From Allomyces macrogynus ATCC 38327 (lineage: Eukaryota; Blastocladiomycota; Blastocladiomycetes; Blastocladiales; Blastocladiaceae): DNA of 64,000 bases. Positions 47,601-58,200 of the stretch are shown piece by piece; within the stretch, counting starts at the first letter, position 1, and each line of letters opens with the position of its first letter. The position numbers were made by a program, and so were the translations under genes. The stretch lies in contig GG745330.1 in assembly GCA_000151295.1 (NCBI GenBank), forward strand, positions 1,905,530 to 1,969,529, read 5' to 3'. The notes beneath the pieces were generated by a model. That model was not told the origin of the DNA and did no database searches. It saw only the letters and a program-made list of their open reading frames with translations.

Positions 47601-48930
47601 GCGGTCGGCGCCACGGAGCCGATCCTGTCGCGGCCACCCTCTCCACCCGGCTCGTTTCCGAGTCACGGCACGCAGCTCCCGGAAGCCACGCTCGGCGCGC
47701 CATTGCCCGTGTCCGAGCCGGTGGACTTGGCAAGCGACGTTGGCGCGGTCGAGGACGGCGCAGTTGCAGGCGGTGACCATGCGCTCGCTGCTGCCGCAGC
47801 GCTGGTCGTACCTTTGGACGGACCACGTCCCCGCTTGATTGATGCGGTCGGCGGTACGGATCTGGCACCACTACTACCACCCTCCCCACCCCGCCCGTCT
47901 CCGAGCCACGGCACGCAGGTCCCCGAAGCCATGCTCGAAATGCCGTCGCTCGGATCCGATCTGGCTCCGGCTCAGCAGCTCGAGCCTGCGCAACCTGCTC
48001 TGACGGCATGCGAACCGTCGCCCGCTCTGGCAGCGGCGTCTCCCGTGCACAATGGTTCCTGTGTGGTCATTAGCGACTCGGAAAGCAGCTCGCCGGGCTC
48101 GCCACCACTTCCGGCTGCGACGCTGCCGGCAAACCTGCTGGGCGCCAGACCGAGCGTGCCCACCACGCCAACGCCGAGACCAACGCCCGAGCCGAACGAG
48201 GCTCTGGCGGCGGCTCCCGCACGCCCGGCTCGCGGCGACGCACCAGAACCGACGATCCGCGAAATGGAGCTGGACGACAGCGACGACGATGAAGAGCAAA
48301 TCATTTCGTCGGCATCGCAACCCGCAGCCCCCGCTCAGCGCGTCGACCCGCCGCCGCCACCGCCGCCGCCGATCGAAGACGATGACGACGACGAGGTGCA
48401 GTTCATTTCACCCCCACGTCGTCCCCCGACATTTGGCGCATTCGGCCTGCGCGCCGAACCGGCGCAGTCGCCGCCGCGTTACGGCGATGGGAACCTCATG
48501 CGCGGTCCGGGTTCCTCGTCGGCATCGCAAGCACGACCGACGTCCCCTGCGGCATGGGGTCGCCAGACGCGCCCAGGCGTTGCACCGCTGCCCGAGTCGG
48601 TAACCTCGTCGGGCGCACCGCCTGTCGCTCCGGATCGGCGCGACACCGGCTGGTTCTGGTCACAGCAATTGCCACCGGGCCATCACGGCAACGAGGCACG
48701 TTCACCGCCGCCACCACCACCTCCGCGCCATCGTCCGCCACCACCACTGGCTCCATCGCGATCGCGCCTGCAGCACGATGCGTCGCGCGATGTGTCGACC
48801 AACCAGCGCGCCGGGCCGGCAGGCGCGTTCCAGACGCAGCGCTTCCAGAAGCGGCGGTTGACTAGCATTGTCGGTGACCACGAGGATGTGGCTGTGGCCA
48901 AGAGGCAACGCCGCAGTGACGACTACTTAC
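44637..48930 (+). CDS. Large nuclear-type protein: C2H2-like finger, SUMO-interacting-like motifs, Pro/acid-rich tail
   Basis: ATG 44637 starts MPLWDVDLFKSTKDPAV. Small exons follow: FEVIEWSL, then FKFIVWVSSGRVWYSIK (weakly like the RFTS fold), LAQAVSENQTLDTSIVLQKV, and a frame with HKQLLVFVFDNAEPKSIHP. At 46185-46187 this frame has a TGA, then stays open again, so there is a nonsense change or an unseen intron. Later exons: 46646-46696 and 46774-46938, which join to CQFESC...HYASVH, a C2H2-like finger split by an intron; then 47004 onward, a long Pro/Asp/Glu-rich tail. The tail has hydrophobic-plus-acidic motifs resembling SUMO-interacting motifs: LIDLTSDVED, CVVISDSES, EEQIISSA, EVQFISPP. 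A 78-residue unit is duplicated (about 47488-47960), and a basic KRQRR lies near 48900. No stop appears before the frame runs into the opposing MFS gene; I end it at 48930 arbitrarily. Confidence 0.55.
47488..47965. repeat. about 235-bp tandem coding duplication
   Basis: Two diverged copies in the tail of the nuclear-type protein. Both start with DL(T/A)SDV and share VEDGA, GGD, DAVG-x-T, PPSPP and PSHGTQ-x-PEA in the same order; the period is about 78 residues. Spacing near the start of copy 2 differs by about three residues. Confidence 0.75.
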
Positions 48931-49930
48931 TTGATCGCTCGCCAGAGCGGCCAGCGGCCAGCGCGGCAGGTTGGCCGGCACCGCCGCCTCCACCGGCGCC
49001 TGCCACGCCCGAGACCAAAAACGCCAAGACGAGAACAACCAGGGCGCTGATGAGCAGCGGGGTGGGGCGACCGCCGACCAAGGAAATGACAGTACCGCCT
49101 GCAATCGGCGCGGCGACGACTCCGAGCATGATCGCGCCCTGGATCGCGCCAAATACTGCAGGTCGCTCGTGCGGGAACGTCATGTCCGACACGTACGGCT
49201 TGAGTCCGAGCATCGAGGCACCCATACCACCGCAGAGACCAGCGAAAATGTACATGGTGTAGTAAATGGGCGCGACCGCGCTGGTTGGGGCCGTGACGAT
49301 GGCGAGCGAGGCGGTTTGGATCGACATGAAGGCCAAGAAGCCGACGCGCACCATGAAGACGCGGCCGTGCGTATCGCAAAGATGGCCCCAAAACGACGTG
49401 GTCAGCATCGCTATGAGCATAACGATGGGGGGAATCAACGGGGTCAGTTGAGATCCAAGTCTTTAGGTCCGAACGGCCACAGCGTTTCCATCCGCCCCGA
49501 AAGACTTACAAGTGATGCCCATCCAGAACAAACCCGTGGACAAGAGCCCGCTCGCACGTTTTTGCACGCGCACGGCGAGGTGTGCGTCGCTCTTGCACTC
49601 GCTTCCATCGCCAATGACCGCGCCATTGCGCACCCGCTCGAAATCGCAGGCCCAGTCGAGTGTTGCCTGGTTGACGGCGGGCACACACGCCATGAACGCG
49701 ACCAGAACAAAGAACGCGAGCGCGGCGAGAATGACAATGGGCCCGCGGCGATACCAGGGTTTGGCCAAGAGTGCGGCCAAGTCGGCGGCCATGGTCGCTG
49801 AAGCCTCATCATGACTTGATGCTGCGATTGCTGGCGTGCTGCGAGACGTGTCGGCTTGCTGCAAATGCTCGTGGCCGTTTCTGTCGACGCCGTCCTCGAT
49901 GAGCAGACTAACTTCGCTGTCGGTGTCCAT
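48923..49930 (-). CDS. MFS transporter, N-terminal half only
   Basis: ATG 49930 (MDTDSEVSLLIEDG) opens exon 1, with TM1 at about residues 63-82 (IVILAALAFFVLVAFMACV) and a lumenal loop rich in Cys and Lys. After an intron near 49510-49440 (donor GTAAGT), exon 2 gives five more helices: IPPIVMLIAMLTTSFWGHL with the MFS loop motif (GHLCDTHGRV), VGFLAFMSIQTASLAIV, YYTMYIFAGLCGGMGASML, AIQGAIMLGVVAAPIAGG and LLISALVVLVLAFLVSG. The frame then passes through a Gly/Ala linker and stops at 48923, just after a donor-like GTAAGT at about 48928. The second six-helix half is absent: downstream on this strand lies only the antisense of the Pro-rich gene. The exon 1/2 junction is one base off a clean frame. 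Best read as a truncated gene or a rearrangement boundary. Confidence 0.65.
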
Positions 49931-50666
49931 GGTCGGCGACGTGGGTGCGGATCGGCAAGGGCGACTTGAGCTTGCAGGGGTGGGGTGGAGAGGGCAGGCG
50001 GGAGGTGCGCCAGGCCAACGTCAACGTCAACCAAGGACAAGAGCGAAGGCACACGCAAGCACACCCAGGTCCAGCCTTTGGCGCCAGTCCGCCTCGACGC
50101 GAAGGGTCCGGGCGATCCGGCGGCTTGCTTAGCGCCTGACGATTGCGAGCGCATGGCGTCGGTGCTCGGTGCGAGGAGTTGGGCGTGCAGGTTGGTGGCA
50201 CCGTGCGCGTCGCAGGGCACGTCCAGCGTGCGCGTCCTGGCACGCGTCTCGCGGATGATGCGGAGAGGACGACGAACCAGGCTCGAAAGGAAGCGAATAA
50301 GAGCGGCTCACCGCCGCTTATGTAACAAATGAACAGGTGTGGCGAAGCAGCAGAGACAGAGAGCTGCACGACTTTACCGCAAACGCACGTGCTGCGAACA
50401 GTGATCAACTCAAACGCATTTTCCGACGACTCCCTTTGCTCCCTTGGCCACCCCTCCATCCACGATCTGCCCTCTTGGTCTGCTGCCCTCGCCAACGACA
50501 CGATACCAGCAAGAACCATCGTCCTCGTCAGCACCGACCCGCACGCGCCTGTCGCGACGACTGCCGCTGCCGGTCTCGTCCACTTGCACACTTGCCAGCA
50601 CCGCCATTGGATCACCGCAATCATCGCTGCACTCCGCTCAAGCTCGACTCTGCACCCACAGTCACC
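49931..50666. promoter_or_regulatory. divergent upstream region of MFS (-) and Hook (+)
   Basis: About 730 bp. An open frame runs through it into the Hook gene from about 50329, but residues before 50667 show no Hook homology and are His/Thr/Ser-rich, so I treat them as non-coding. No motif called. Confidence 0.4.
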
Positions 50667-53028
50667 ATGGACAACGACGCGCGCCACCGCGCTCTGGTGC
50701 TCTGGGTCGGTACCGTCTCGTGCTCGCCCCATCATAACCACCCACCGGATCACGAACCGACAATCGCTCATACGCTGCGCGCACTCGACTCCGATGCGAT
50801 TCTCTCTAGGTCAACACGTTTGCGACCATCACCGAGCCATGCGCGTCGTTTGGCAGGCTCGCCACGGGCGTGCACCTCTCGCAGGCTGCGGTCGAAATGT
50901 GCGTTGTGAACCACTGATGCTCGATGTCGACAAACACCACAAAGCCTTGCTCACGCTCGTCAATCCCGTACTTGGCACCCGTCCATTCAGAGACCCAAAC
51001 TGGTTCGCGCTGACCGACCAGTTCCACGCTGACCCGGCATCCTGGATCGACCAGTACAACAACCTGCGCACGCTGCACCGCAAAACCGTGCGGTTCGCGC
51101 AAACCGCGCTCGGGCTCACGCTGCACCCGGAATTCCACCTCGACATTGACTACGAGCAGATCGTGCGCGCCGCGCACCTCGACGACCTCGAAAAACTCGT
51201 GACCCTGCTCCTTGCGCTGGCGCTCTACGCACCCGCCAAAGCCACCCTCGTCCCGCGCATCATGGCCCTGCCCACGGACGTGCAGGAAACGGCCATGTTC
51301 ATCATTCATGCGCAGCACGCGGCGATCCCGGAAATTCGCAACGGCCAGGTCCCGCCGGAAACGGTCCCGCCACCACCGCCGGCATCGCTCTCGGCGAGCC
51401 CGGAACTGGCGTCCTCGGCGGTCGGGTCGGCGCCGTCGAGTCCACCGGCAGCGATGGCGACTGCGGTCCCGGCGACCGGTGGTGCGCTCCCACCCGTGAC
51501 CAACCCGCCGATCCCGCGCACCCCCGGCCCGCGCACACCGTTGTCCGCTGCGCGGCGGCAGTCGCGCCTTTTTTCCGCGTCGAGCACATCGCTGCAAAAT
51601 GGGACCGCCGTGGTCCCGCCGCGCGCGGCATCGCGCAGCCCGTCGACCACCACGCTCACGTCGCCCACGGCCACACCGGCCCCGGCACCCGTCGCTTCGG
51701 GCGAGGCCACGGTCCCTGCCGCACAGCTCGACGCCGAGCGGCGCGACTGGGAAGCTCGCGTGCGCGCACAAGTCGCCGAGTACGACCAGTTGGCCGAAAA
51801 GCACCGCGCGTTACAGGCCGAGCACGCCGACCTGGCCGCGACCGTGCGCGCCATGGAAGCGACGCGCGCCGAGTCCCCCGCGGATATCTTGCTCAAGTCC
51901 GAAGTGTCGCGGCTCAAGGCGCAGTTGGCTGTCGTCGACGAGCAAAAGCACGCGGCCGATATGGCGTATGCGCAGCAGTGCGACGTGACGGCCGACTTGG
52001 TGCGTCAAGTCGAGGAACTCGAGGCCGAGGCCATGGATGCGCGGCGATTGCGCGACGAAGTCGAGGAGTTGCAGTACGCAGCCGAAAAACTCACCAAGGC
52101 CGAAGCAAAACTGGAACTGTTCAAGAAAAAGCTCGACGAGTCGGCAGAACTGCGCCGGCAAATGAAGGTGCTCGAAGAACAGAACCGCGCGTACCAGCAG
52201 CAGGCGCAGCGGCTCGAGGACGAGTACCTGAAATTGTCGGAAACGCAGCCGCACCTCGACGGCGTGCGCGCGTCGGCGCAGCGCGTGGAGCTTGAGAATG
52301 ACGAGCTGCGCGCGCGCAATGTGCAGCTGGCTGAGGAACTCGCCGACGCACACCACCAGATTGCGTTGCTCGAGGACCGCGTCGCCAACGAACAGGAACG
52401 GTCGCGCGATATGGAGGAACGGTTGCGCGAGCTCGAGTTGAGCCAGTCCACCGGCGGCGACACGGTGCCCATGGCCTCGGTCGGTGCCGCACACCACAAG
52501 GAGCTTGAAGGCAAAGTGGCCGAACTCGAAGCCGCTGTGCGGCACGCCGAGTCGGAATCGGCCAAGCTCACGCAGGAAAAGGCGGCTTTGATCGCGACGC
52601 TCGACCAGCACAAGGCCTTGCTCGACAAGGCGCGCGACATGATCAAGCAGCTCGGCGCGAAAAAGGAGGAGCCCGCGCCCGCACCCGCACCATCTTCGGC
52701 CCCCGTACCGGTCCCGGGCCACGCCATGCCGCCGTTGCCGGCACCGATCCCGCCACCGTCGGCCGCAGCCGGGGCACGAGCCGCCGAGCAGGAAGCGACC
52801 GAGCGCGCGCTGCGCGACGAGCTCGAGGCGGCGTACCGCCGGTTGCGCACGCTCGAGCACGACGCGGCCAAGGCGCGCGACGCGTGGCGCACGGAACAGG
52901 CCTTGGTCGCGAGCGCATGGTACCAGTTGCCACATATCGATCCGGCAGCGAAATTGGGTACGGGTGGGGCGTCGTGGCTCGCGCAGCAGCGCAAGCTGCT
53001 CACACAGCAGATTCGTGGGCGGTTCTGA
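50667..53028 (+). CDS. Hook-family dynein adaptor protein
   Basis: Links cargo such as endosomes to cytoplasmic dynein-dynactin. Exons 50667-50705, 50810-50898 and 50991-53028 sum to 2166 nt (721 aa). The ATG has the context CACCATGG. The splices rebuild the calponin-homology-like Hook domain: ALVLW-VNTFATI, LATGVHLSQAAVE-I-DPNWF, LVTLLLALALYAPAKATLVP and MALPTDVQETAMFII. This is followed by a Pro/Ala/Ser-rich linker (residues about 160-270), then a long coiled coil (about 280-590) with dense Glu/Leu/Arg heptads such as LEEQNRAYQQQAQRLEDEYL, a Pro-rich gap and a last helix (ALRDELEAAYRRLRTLEHD). First donor GTCGGT, second GTGCGT. A dynein heavy-chain stem lies 2 kb away on the other strand, but that one looks axonemal. 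Intact. Confidence 0.85.
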
Positions 53029-53043
53029 AAGACGGCGGCGTAA

Positions 53044-53688
53044 ATGTATGGCACATGTTTATTCACTCGGGCTCACTGGCGCAAATGGGTGCAAATGCAA
53101 GATTGTAAGGGTTCGCGCAAAGACGGCACAAAAAGTTGCGGCAGGGAAATTGGCCGTCTGGCGCAATCAGCGATGATTCAAGCACAACAAGATTGTTATA
53201 TCGACATGATGCGTTTGACGCCAACGCCCATCACCCCATGGGACATACCAACACACTTTTCTGAGCTGGTTGAACGTCCTCTGCCCGGCTGTCATTGCTC
53301 CGGCCCAAATGAACCTCCTCTAGCAAGAGACATTTGTCTCTTGGGTGCTGGTCTTGCGACACTTAAAATTGATGATTTTCTCACTCCGACCAACCAACTG
53401 TTTTGCCCACGCACTCGCCCACCAATACCGACCCTCCATCATTTAAGGCAGTTCGCCCGCGCCTTGCTCTCTCAATTTGCGTCCTTCAACATCCCACCCC
53501 AAGCGACACCCAATGTCTCTGGTCAACCCCCCCCCCCCCCCCCCGAACTGGGCATCTCGGGCCTCCTCTCGTTTCTCGACACCCAAAGCACCGTTCGGCT
53601 TCAACGAACCTGTCATTTCCTGCATCGCTTTCCTGCCCCTGCCCAAGACGTTGATCACTCCAAGCTTGTCGTTCGTGGTGATTCGTGA
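53044..53688 (+). CDS. Hypothetical protein with weak F-box-like segment
   Basis: A 214-codon frame just after the Hook stop. The part from the second ATG (53173) has protein-like composition (ITPWDIPTHFSELVERPLPG, LHHLRQFARALLSQFASF). Near the end, GISGLLSFLDTQSTVRLQRT followed by CHFLHRF resembles the F-box pattern LL-x-FLD-x-S-x-RL-x-x-TC. An 18-C run (53527-53544) codes for consecutive prolines, so the frame is vulnerable to slippage. No intron or promoter evidence. It could be the 3' untranslated part of Hook or a separate small gene. Confidence 0.3.
   Translation: MYGTCLFTRAHWRKWVQMQDCKGSRKDGTKSCGREIGRLAQSAMIQAQQDCYIDMMRLTPTPITPWDIPTHFSELVERPLPGCHCSGPNEPPLARDICLLGAGLATLKIDDFLTPTNQLFCPRTRPPIPTLHHLRQFARALLSQFASFNIPPQATPNVSGQPPPPPPELGISGLLSFLDTQSTVRLQRTCHFLHRFPAPAQDVDHSKLVVRGDS
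53527..53544. repeat. 18-C homopolymer
   Basis: Uninterrupted C run inside a hypothetical reading frame, coding for a Pro tract. Confidence 0.9.
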
Positions 53689-53689
53689 T

Positions 53690-55222
53690 GAGCATCGCGC
53701 TGGAATGATAATCGACTTCCGTCAGCTACAGGAACTGAAGTGTTATCTCTTCCACTGTGTCTGCTTCGTGGCAGGTCCAACTCTGCAGCCATGCACCACC
53801 TTTGTGGGACAGGCGACAGATACTTGAGGAAAATAGCAACTATGCGCCCATCGCATCGCTTGGAGAAGTATCGCATTGACAAGAATCGATTTTTGAAGTA
53901 TCAATTGGCAGACAAGTATCGACACTTCTAATATTCTAGACAGCAGTATAATTTTATGACTTATTTTGAGCACTTGGTCATCACTCAGAGCGATAGTGAC
54001 TGCTACTCCTGAGGCATTGCCAAACTGCCCTTCAGGCAGGCCGTCTGCCCTGTGGCAGTGCACCACATGCTCATTACCATGGGTGATAGATTAGCAATAA
54101 TGATTCCTACTCCTGCGTCATTCATTACAAAGCTGCCCTTCCCAGCAAGGGATCCACTTGCTTGTCACTATGGGCGATAAATTGGCGATAATGACAAAAA
54201 CTGAGGCATTATATAAACTGTCCTTCAGGCAGGCCGTTCACCCCCGGCACACGTGCGTTTGCCCTTAAGGCATGGGTCATGTAGCACAAGAGTGTGCTGG
54301 GCCCAGCTCTTTATGACCATCACGACCTGCTCATTGTCACGCTTGGCTGCTTGCGAGATTACGCCACCAGCGAAGAAGACTTCAAGCAATACTTTCTCCC
54401 CATCATCGAGCTTTTGGTTCCGCCGGCCATTGGGCCCTTGGGCTGCGACATGTTTTCGTTCCTGTTGAAGGAGGCGCAACGGGCTCTGATCCATTGCCCG
54501 AGTCCTTCGCTGGCGCAGACCTTAATGATGATTAGCAAAGAGGAGACGTTGCTTGTCCTGAACAGCACGATTCGCTTGGCACGGGACGTGGGAATGCCGC
54601 AAGTAGGCAAGTAGCGGAGGTGCTGGTTCATGGACGTGCAACGCAGGTCGCTGCCTTGGAAAAGGACACGAATCAAGTGTGGGATACCATGATGGCGATC
54701 CGGTTTCTCTTCTTGAAATTATGGGGCTTTTGGTGATCCCTTTGTTGCCGTCAGCTGCGATTGAGTGTTAAAGGTTGAAAGAAAGCGCGTTATTTGACAT
54801 CATGATTACTTTGATGAGTGTGGAAGACATGGAACAAGGAGCCTCTGTGCATGCACACGCACAAGGCCATAAGAACCGAATAGGATGCCCGCCACGCAGG
54901 ATCTGCATCAGGAAAAAATAAAACAAATTCAAGCACGCGGCATGCGCCCATGGCACATTGTGATCGATATCCGCCCGCGCTGATACCTTGAGTGGGCGGA
55001 GGGCAGGAAAGAAATATTTGGAGCACGTCATTCACGTCGCATCGATGTATCTGGGAGTGACTGCCGCGTCTGGAATGTAAGGCTAGTTACCCTGAAACAC
55101 ATACGTGGGGCCTCAACCCGAGTAGCTGGGCGCAAATAAAATCCGAAAAAGGTAGTAGTGAATGCGAGGATTATGCCCACGGACCCAAAGTTGTCTCACC
55201 CAGTTCACCGTCACCTCCACTG
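53690..55222. other. second AT-richer island with degenerate repeats
   Basis: GC content drops relative to both flanks. A degenerate repeat of roughly 95-105 bp occurs in about three copies between 53970 and 54245. The frame at about 54294-54614 on the plus strand has good protein-like sequence (LYDHHDLLIVTLGCLRDYA, FKQYFLPIIELLVPPAIGP) but no ATG and no recognised family; it could be one exon of a real or dead gene. Nothing else is supported. The dynein gene ends right at the island's right border. Confidence 0.4.
53970..54245. repeat. degenerate ~100-bp tandem repeat, about 3 copies
   Basis: Shared words recur in order: GAGGCATT, AACTG(C/T)CCTTCAGGCAGGCCGT (about 54015 and 54215) with a weaker copy at about 54130 (AAGCTGCCCTTCC), each preceded by GCGATA-like or GTGATAGATT and AATAATGA words. 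Copies are too diverged to be recent. Confidence 0.65.
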
Positions 55223-58200
55223 TCAAGCCAAGGGCGTGAATTTGAGCGTCTTGCCCGTCACACTCTCGAGCTTGTCGCAAAATGTCTCGGGCGTCGTCCC
55301 TACGTCAACACTGTCAGCCCCACCTTCGTACGGATACCCGGCGAGGAAACAAAAGGGCGTACCGCGCGGTGCCGTGACGACAACCATCACGAACGGCACC
55401 GTGTCGGGATCATACTCGACCAAAACCCCAACAGAGCCCTCTTGCATCAGCTGCACCTCGAGCCCCGTCTCGCCCGCGGTCTCGTCAACCAGACAGCTCA
55501 GGAAATACGCCACGTTGCCGACCTTGGTGTGCCAGGTCCCGCGACGCACGACGTGCGGCCCGCACGCGATCGCCGGAAAAAGTGGGGCCGTAGCGTCGTC
55601 CATGGTGCCGGCAAGCGTTTGGGTCCACGGCGCAGCGTCGGGCACGTCGTACGCCGTCCACTCGGCCTCGCGCGCGAGATACCGTGGCACGTGCGGTGGC
55701 CGGAGCAGGACCCCGCGAATCCGCGCGTACGGGACGGTCAAAGCGCGCTTGCCGGTCGCAGAGACGGCACTACTAGACGGCGCGGGTGCTGCCGCACCGG
55801 ACTTGGCGGCGGCTGATACTTTCTGCTGCGCGGTGGTCGACTCGGGCGTCCAGAGCGGCGGGCCCGGCGGCGTGGGGCCTTCGAGTAGCAGCGAGTTGGC
55901 CTGGAATGCGCACGTCACGAGCGATCCCGACAGTCCCACAACGTCATTGGCGGCCGCATCAGCTGTCGCAGCCGCGGGTTTGGCCGCCGCCGTCGCGGAA
56001 TGGTACCACGACGAACCGAGCCCAATCATATCCGGCAACACGTCGCGGATCAAGTCGAGCTGGAGCGCGAGCACCTGGTCGAGCGTGAGCAATTCGAGAT
56101 CGTGCGCGGAAATACCCGTGCGCTTGGTGATCTGGAACCAGTGCTTCATTTGCAGGTGCGGCGAGCACAGCGCGTAGACGACGGGCCACAGTGTGGCTAG
56201 TGCATCAACGTCGCGCAATACGGCAGCAGCGACGCGCTTGACGACACCAGCCGCGTCTGTTTCGGTCCACACGGGCTCAACCTCGCCTGGACGTACGGGT
56301 GGTGCTGTAACCGACTCGTCGAGGGCGCCTGTGACCACATCGAGCAAGCGGCCGCGGTACCCGTCGAGGAACCGGTCGGGCGGGTTGGACTCGTCCGTGG
56401 CCATGGCTTCGCGGTGCGTCTCGGCCATGGCAGCCACGTCACGCCGCCACCGGTCAATCGTTGGGCGCACTGTGTCGCGCGCGATCCGGGCCAGCTTTTC
56501 CCCGCGCCACGCCGCCAGCTGCGTCCAAATGCCAGCGACGAGTGTCCACGCTGCGGCCGTGCGCTGCACTTTTACTGCAATCCTAGCATGCGCGCGTACG
56601 AGATTTTCAGCAAGCGCCGGGTCAGGCTCCTCGGCAAGCGTCCATGCTGGATCGGCGTCCTGTTCGCCAAGCATCGCGCCATGCTCGAGTGCCTGCAGGT
56701 CGTCGAGCACGCTGCGCACGCGTGCAAGCCGGTCTCTAATTCGTGTGATGCGCCGTGTCATGGCGGCCGCGTTTGCTGCGACAGTCGTCGCGTCCGCGAG
56801 CGGTCGGATCGTCGGCATGTCCCCGGCATCGCTCGCGAGCTGGTCGAGACTGGTCCCGTCCAGGGACACTGCACGGCTTTCGCGGCGGCGACCGGGACCG
56901 GAATTGATGGGCGAGGGTGGTGCGGGCCACGACGCAGCGGCTTGGCCGCGGACCGTAGCGAGCTCGCGCGCGGCCGCACGCAAACCGTTGGCGACGTGGT
57001 CACGGAGCACGGCCATTCGCTTGATGTCGGCGGCGCGCGCGGCCCGCATCAGGTCCATGGTCACGGCCACAGTCGCGGCCATGCGCCGCGGCACCGCACG
57101 TGCCGCCCAGTACTTGTCGGCGTTGGTTGATTCCGGTGCGGACGACGGCGAGCACGTGGGCGCCACATCTGGGTCGTCTTCGACGTCGTCGTCGTCCTCA
57201 ATGTTCTTGCTGCTGTCCGGATCAAGTGGCACGCAATGGGCCGTCGCCACGTCCCACCACACGGCGAGCGCGGCCCCCTCGTCGTGCATCCGCTCGAGCC
57301 GCGCGTTCACGCCGGTCCACACGGTCGTCAGGTCCCGCCACACCTTGCATGGGCGGAGCGTATTGGCCATGGCGTGCGCGGCAGCGAGCACGTGGTGCAC
57401 GAGGCTCATGCCCATGGCGCGCATCGACTCGTGCAGGGCACGGCGCCAACGACGCGCGCCTTGGCGAAGCGCGCGCAACGTCGGGCCGGTGACGGCGTGG
57501 ATGAGCCGCGTGCGCACGGTCGGGTCAAACGAGGTCAACTGCGCGGTGCTGGCGGCGAGTCTTGCGAGGAGCGTGTCGAATTGGGCCACATTTGCGCGGA
57601 AAACGGCCATGTCCAACTCCGGGTTCGGTGTCAGATCAGTGGGCGAATCGAGCAGCCAGAGACACGGCGTGAGCGTCTGGTCGAGGTGGGTGCCAATAAA
57701 ATGGTACGAGTGGCGAATCGCACGGTCGAGGCGATCGCTCATGCCTTTGACGCGCGTGTTGCCGTCAAATTGGTACGTTGGCAGCAGGCCCGGCGTTGAC
57801 CCGACGGCGTGGTTCAGGGTGGGGAGTGTAGTCATGAGTGCTCGAAACGCGTACGCCAAATCCGAGACCATGTCCAATGCGTCTTCCAGCGGCGGATCGA
57901 GCGCAACGGCATTGTTCCGGTCAGCAACGACCAAGTCCACCTGGAGCATGGGATTCCGGAGCAAGCGGCACTGAATGGCGTCGAGAATGCCTCGATCGTC
58001 ATGGTCGCCCGGCAAGAGGCACTGGGCAAGCCCGTGCAAGTAAGTCTCTTCGAGATCCGTCAACACTTGACCGACAATCAAGTCGGCGACCCGCACGAGC
58101 CGCTGGTGCGTCAACGTCACGTATAGCGTGTTGGTGAGCGTTACCAACTGCGCCGGCCGCCACACGGTGCGCACTTCATGGTCAACCCACGCCGCGAGCG

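Noticed and set aside
48935..49262. C-terminal end of the Pro-rich nuclear protein
   Set aside because: This part is the antisense of MFS transmembrane helices, so its translation is probably meaningless even though the frame stays open.
50329..50666. N-terminal extension of the Hook gene upstream of 50667
   Set aside because: Frame is open but His/Thr/Ser-rich and unrelated to Hook; the ATG at 50667 with two introns rebuilds the Hook domain.
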